Below are positions 60,374-64,000 of a DNA stretch of 64,000 nt, piece by piece. The notes under the pieces are model-generated. The model was not told where the DNA came from. It saw only the letters and a program-made list of their open reading frames with translations, and did no database searches. The DNA lies in contig JALQXX010000003.1 of NCBI GenBank assembly GCA_023262965.1, positions 23,306 through 87,305 of the forward strand, in the 5' to 3' direction. Numbering within the stretch: position 1 is the first letter of the stretch; each line of letters opens with the position of its first letter. The DNA is from Candidatus Marinamargulisbacteria bacterium. GTDB taxonomy: Bacteria > Margulisbacteria > Marinamargulisbacteria > UBA817. The position numbers and the translations under genes were made by a program.

Positions 60374-61394
60374 GGAACATGAGGCCTTAGGGGCCCGTAT
60401 GATTCCCTTTGGGGGGTATACCTTGCCGGGTTGGTACAGTCACGCGTCTGCGGAGCACATGGCGGTGCGCGAATCTGCGGGGATGTTTGACATTGCGCAT
60501 ATGGGATTTGTGGCCATTCGGGGGGACGCAGTGCATAATGCGGCATTGCTTCAAAAAATCGTTACCAACGACATTGCCAAGACCCAGCCAAATAGCATTA
60601 TGTATACATTTTTATTGAACGAATCGGGCGGGATTTTGGATGATGTGATGGTTGGCTACAATCCGCTGGAATCGGCGTATTATATGATTATTAATGCGGC
60701 CAACAAATCCAAAATTATGGCTTGGCTAGAGGCGCATGGCCTCACCCGTTTAGACCCGCAGTTTGATTCCCACAGCCTGATTGCCATCCAGGGCCCGCAG
60801 GCCATTGCCGCCGCAACGCCGGTTATTCACACCGATTGGTCGGCTTTAAACCGATTCACGGGGCAGGCATGTCGGTACGCAAATCAGGAGGGGTTTGTGA
60901 TGCGTTCCGGGTACACGGGTGAAGATGGTATTGAAGTGCTATTTCCCAATGCCGTGGTTCCTGCGTTATGGCGGGATCTTCAGGCTCAAGGCATTCGTCC
61001 CTGCGGCCTGTTGGCGCGGGACAGTCTGCGTATTGAGGCGGGGCTGCCTTTATATGGCCACGAACTATCCGAAACCATCAATCCCCGCCATACCCGGTAT
61101 CCGTGGGTACTCAAATGGGGGACTGGCTTTATGGGGGAATCGGCATTGAATAATACCCCGGTGACGCAGCATACGGTGGGGCTTCGGTTCACGGATCGCT
61201 GTTTGCCACGTCAAGGTGATGCGATTCGCGAAGGTGGGGTGATCACCTCCGGCACCCTCTCTCCGGTGCTACAGGTGCCCATTGCTATGGCCATGGTACC
61301 GTTAACCATTTCGATAGGGCAATCCGTCACGGTAGCGATTCGTGGTCGTCACATACCCGCAACCGTGGTTAAATTACCTTTTATTTTGCGTTAA
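60351..61394 (+). CDS. gcvT: Glycine cleavage system T protein (aminomethyltransferase)
   Basis: A 347-residue folate-dependent protein. MKHTALYEEHEALGARMIPF, GWYSHASAEHMAVRESAGMF, DIAHMGF, the FLLNESGGILDDVMVGY stretch, RSGYTGEDGIEVLF and ARDSLRIEAGLPLYGHELSE are typical. It releases ammonia and passes the methylene group to tetrahydrofolate. ATG 60351 follows a GGAGG site (60340-60344) within dus. No gcvH or gcvP is in the window; glyA at the left end uses the same pool. Confidence 0.95.
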   Translation: MKHTALYEEHEALGARMIPFGGYTLPGWYSHASAEHMAVRESAGMFDIAHMGFVAIRGDAVHNAALLQKIVTNDIAKTQPNSIMYTFLLNESGGILDDVMVGYNPLESAYYMIINAANKSKIMAWLEAHGLTRLDPQFDSHSLIAIQGPQAIAAATPVIHTDWSALNRFTGQACRYANQEGFVMRSGYTGEDGIEVLFPNAVVPALWRDLQAQGIRPCGLLARDSLRIEAGLPLYGHELSETINPRHTRYPWVLKWGTGFMGESALNNTPVTQHTVGLRFTDRCLPRQGDAIREGGVITSGTLSPVLQVPIAMAMVPLTISIGQSVTVAIRGRHIPATVVKLPFILR

Positions 61395-61445
61395 TAACGG
61401 ATATTATGGACGCATACTATTTTTAAAATCCAGGAGAGACCTATT

Positions 61446-64000
61446 ATGAATCCAACAGCATCACTATCGTTATCAGAGGGCGCTCGCATGAATACCGGGA
61501 CACGTCGATCGCTATCGCCAGCGGGTCGTCGATCGTTATCCCCAGCGATCCAGGGGTATAGTTCGCCTGCGGCGGCAGCAAGATCGGGTTCGGGGCAAAT
61601 TGATGTCGATGATTTTTTAAATGCAATACACGGTGGGAATCGTGCCGAGGTGCATCAATACATGCAATCATTGATGGGGCGGGTGTCGTTAAAGAATATG
61701 GTGGATGATGCCGGTAATACGGCCCTGCATGTGGCGGTGACTGCAGCGGTTAGTCAAGGACGAACCGATATATTTATGGCATTGGTGCAATATCCCATTA
61801 TTCGAGCGCTGGTGGTGGATCAAAACAATGATCAAAAAACCCCTTTGGATGTGGCCAATGAATGGCCGGATTCCCGAATCAAAGATGTGATTGTGTCTGA
61901 ATTAAAGGTCATTGATTACGATGAACGGGGATCGGAGGGTCAATCGTCCTGGGATTCGGCGTCGAATATAGCCTCAATCGGGCTGACCGATGTCCTGGAT
62001 CAGAATGCGCGTCGGGCAAAACGGGGGGATCGTCAATCGCTAATCGATCAGGTAGTGGTATACAAAGCCCGAAATCGCCACATGAATTGGGAGACCTTAA
62101 TTCAACGCATCGCCACCAGTTTGGATAAAATACCACTAAACAAATCGGATTTAAATGAAAAATATCGGGAATTGCAACGGCAAATCGACAGTCGCGGTGT
62201 ATTTGAAGAGGCGTTAGACAGCCTGCGAGAGACCTTTGCAGAAGGGTGGGGGGATAATGTGCCGGATGTATTTGTTAGTTATGCCTGGGAAAAATCGGAG
62301 GATTGGGTGCGGAATATCTTGGTCCCGGATTTACGTCGATTGGGGTTGCGTGTGATAGTGGATGTGGAGAATATGGGAGCGGGTACGCGCATTGCATTGG
62401 ACTTTGAGAGACAGATAGAAAAGACGGCCTTTGTTTTGGTAGTGTGCACCCCCACATATAAAACGCGTGCAAACGAGGAAGGAACCGGCGTTGCTAATGA
62501 AATGGCGTATATTAAACGCCGATTGCAAACCAATGGCTCAAAAGGGGTGATATCGTTATTACGAGCGGGGGATTTTAAAGATGATCCGGATAAGGGGGTA
62601 CAATCGGGGATACCGGATGATTTATTGAATGTTAGTACGGATTCCTCGGTGGTTAGTGACGATACGCATTTAATTATGGATGTGCGCAATGATGAGCATA
62701 CGCCGAACGCAACGTACGAGAATTTATACACACATAAAATGTTGTATATTTTAGCTAAGGATTTTTATGGTCTGAGGGGGGAACGGGGTGAAGGGGTTTT
62801 GAAGAGTCTATTGCAAATATATCGGTTGTATTATGACCAATTGGCGGATGTGATGACACTACCCAATGATGAATTGGACAAAAAAATTGATGATAGCCCC
62901 AGTTTTCGGCGAAGGGAAGGTATTTCCGAGGATCGAAAAAAAACGTTGGGGAAGGATTTGGTAATTGCGTGCAATGACGGGTTGTGGCATCGTGCGCGAC
63001 TATTAATCGAAGAAAACGCATCGGTTACTGAGCGCGCAAAGAACAATGGGTATACGGCGTTACATTTTGCGGCACGTGAGGGGAAAACCGAGTTGGTGGA
63101 GGCGCTATTGGCCAATAATGCGGATCCTTTGGCGAAGGATTACCCGGGCGAGGTGTATGCTCAAACGCCGATTGATGTAGCGAATGCAGCGGGTCAACGG
63201 GGAATTATACGGCAATTAATGCAGCCGCGGGTTTCTGTGCCCGAATCGCCTATAGGTGAACCGGTTAGACGGGAATCCATGGGCGATAGCCGGATAGAGG
63301 CGGATGTGGAGGGTTTGGGAGAGGCGGCTTTAAATGCGTTACTGGCGAATCCAAATGCCGAGTTAACGGCGGATCAACGCCTGGCGTGCTTGTCGTATTG
63401 TATGGCGTTGGGTCAGCAGGAGGCAAAAAAAGTTGCGGGGCAATCGCTGGTATTGCTGATTGGCAACACGGGATGCGGAAAAAGCACATTGGTCAATTAT
63501 TTGGCCGGGTGTGATATGGCAAATGAAGATATCGACCTGGAGGAGCGAATTGTTGTCAAGGCGGATTCACAACAGCCTATGGTAACAGAGATTGGGCATG
63601 ATAGGGAATCCAAAACCTTTTTGCCCAAGGTTGTGCGAAATGATGAATGGGTATATTGTGATTGTCCGGGATTTTCAGATAATCGCGGTGCAGAAATTAA
63701 TATTGCGAATGCGGTGAACATTCGGCAGATGGTAGCTGCTGCCGGTTATGTAAGGGTTGTGGTGTTGGTAGAATATGGTGCTTTAAGCCAACGAGGTGCT
63801 GGTTTGGATCAAACAATGGACCTGGTGACCCATTTATTAGGTGGGATAGATTCATTAAAATCGCATTCAGACGCGATCATTATGAGTGTCACCAAATTGC
63901 CAGCTAATAATTCAGCGGTAAACTTAGCCAATGTGAAGAAGGAATTAATGAGCTGGTGCGATCACGATACATTGGGTATATTAGCCGAACGGCTTGTTAT
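61446..64000 (+). CDS. Ankyrin-TIR-ankyrin-GTPase multidomain protein (cut by window end)
   Basis: An uninterrupted frame from ATG 61446 (GGAGAG upstream) to the edge, 851 residues visible. Order: Ser/Arg-rich N terminus with two RRSLSPA copies (about 20-40); ankyrin repeats at about 85-150 (NTALHVAV); a helical stretch (195-270); a TIR domain from residue 273 (DVFVSYAWEKSEDWV, then VLVVCTPTYKTRANEEGTGV) with a candidate catalytic E352; a second ankyrin block near 505-600 (YTALHFAAREGKTELVEALL); and a GTPase with Walker A GNTGCGKST (673-681), DCPG (739-742) and TKLP (816-819) where TKxD is expected. The end is missing. The role is unknown: NAD-cleaving immune sensor or a host-directed effector are the main options. 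Confidence 0.85.
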   Translation, partial: MNPTASLSLSEGARMNTGTRRSLSPAGRRSLSPAIQGYSSPAAAARSGSGQIDVDDFLNAIHGGNRAEVHQYMQSLMGRVSLKNMVDDAGNTALHVAVTAAVSQGRTDIFMALVQYPIIRALVVDQNNDQKTPLDVANEWPDSRIKDVIVSELKVIDYDERGSEGQSSWDSASNIASIGLTDVLDQNARRAKRGDRQSLIDQVVVYKARNRHMNWETLIQRIATSLDKIPLNKSDLNEKYRELQRQIDSRGVFEEALDSLRETFAEGWGDNVPDVFVSYAWEKSEDWVRNILVPDLRRLGLRVIVDVENMGAGTRIALDFERQIEKTAFVLVVCTPTYKTRANEEGTGVANEMAYIKRRLQTNGSKGVISLLRAGDFKDDPDKGVQSGIPDDLLNVSTDSSVVSDDTHLIMDVRNDEHTPNATYENLYTHKMLYILAKDFYGLRGERGEGVLKSLLQIYRLYYDQLADVMTLPNDELDKKIDDSPSFRRREGISEDRKKTLGKDLVIACNDGLWHRARLLIEENASVTERAKNNGYTALHFAAREGKTELVEALLANNADPLAKDYPGEVYAQTPIDVANAAGQRGIIRQLMQPRVSVPESPIGEPVRRESMGDSRIEADVEGLGEAALNALLANPNAELTADQRLACLSYCMALGQQEAKKVAGQSLVLLIGNTGCGKSTLVNYLAGCDMANEDIDLEERIVVKADSQQPMVTEIGHDRESKTFLPKVVRNDEWVYCDCPGFSDNRGAEINIANAVNIRQMVAAAGYVRVVVLVEYGALSQRGAGLDQTMDLVTHLLGGIDSLKSHSDAIIMSVTKLPANNSAVNLANVKKELMSWCDHDTLGILAERLV

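Noticed and set aside
62279-63721. Several minus-strand frames opposite the ANK-TIR-GTPase gene
   Set aside because: The plus frame is open for over 850 codons with clear domains; the antisense frames are short and featureless.

Overview
The window reads as an ordinary, gene-dense chromosomal segment of a flagellate, aerobically respiring, Gram-negative (diderm) bacterium. Evidence for two membranes: flagellar P-ring and L-ring proteins (FlgI, FlgH), predicted lipoproteins, and a surface-sugar cluster with a WbpA/WbpE-type pair and a Wzx-type flippase. Respiration uses alternative complex III (ActABCDEF) feeding an A2-type caa3 oxidase, beside a K+-dependent-type membrane pyrophosphatase and an Mrp-type cation/proton antiporter. 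No rRNA or tRNA gene was seen. The lineage cannot be fixed without searches; ACIII plus caa3, Mrp, flagellum and ankyrin proteins would suit an uncultured group near Cyanobacteria/Margulisbacteria, but this is a guess.

Layout. 1-2.4 kb: 5' end of glyA (minus), then trpS and a WecA/TagO-type transferase. 2.5-10 kb: a nine-gene Mrp-like operon (E-F-G-[A C-end + B]-C-D-D-small-D). 10.1-10.4 kb: a lone zinc-ribbon/HTH protein. 10.5-24.6 kb (minus): one long energy operon hppA-actABCDEF-small-sco-coxBACD-tatA, driven from a good promoter at 24.66-24.69 kb and ending in a hairpin at 10.45 kb. 24.7 kb: ctaB for heme O. 25.6-36.6 kb (plus): a flagellar basal-body cluster: FliK-like, FlhX, FlgF-like, FlgG, FlgA, FlgH, FlgI, FlgJ-like, FliA-type sigma, FlgB, a repeat-bearing ORF, FlgC, FliE, FliF and a short FliG. 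36.7-40.9 kb: surface-polysaccharide genes. 41-43.5 kb: Nudix, Xer recombinase, M50 protease, NYN nuclease. 43.5-45 kb: photolyase. 45.1-47.2 kb: aroK-aroB-aroQ. 47.5-48.6 kb: a 44-aa protein and an ArsP-like permease. 48.7-54.4 kb: pyrH-frr-uppS-cdsA-dxr-dprA-pgeF. 54.4-55.5 kb: a tiny lipoprotein plus an unrecognised secreted protein. 55.5-59.3 kb (minus): hisC-coaE-dapA-flippase. 59.4-61.4 kb: dus-gcvT. 61.4 kb to the edge: a very large ankyrin-TIR-ankyrin-GTPase protein cut by the window end.

Most unusual points. (1) The last gene joins a TIR domain with a plausible catalytic Glu to ankyrin repeats and a P-loop GTPase, which suggests an NAD-consuming immune sensor or a host-directed effector. 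(2) In the flagellar cluster FlgB, FlgC, the FlgF-like protein and the FlgJ-like protein begin with apparent Sec signal peptides, and FliG lacks its torque-generating C-terminal domain. Together these suggest a modified, perhaps non-rotating, flagellum-derived apparatus whose rod parts reach the periplasm through Sec. (3) Between flgB and flgC lies an array of palindromes in 45-bp units (a multiple of three) that stays open as a reading frame, recalling the in-frame palindromic elements of Rickettsia. (4) Several first genes of transcription units have a -10 box only 6-10 nt before the ATG and no Shine-Dalgarno, so leaderless mRNAs seem common, while internal genes carry clear Shine-Dalgarno sites.
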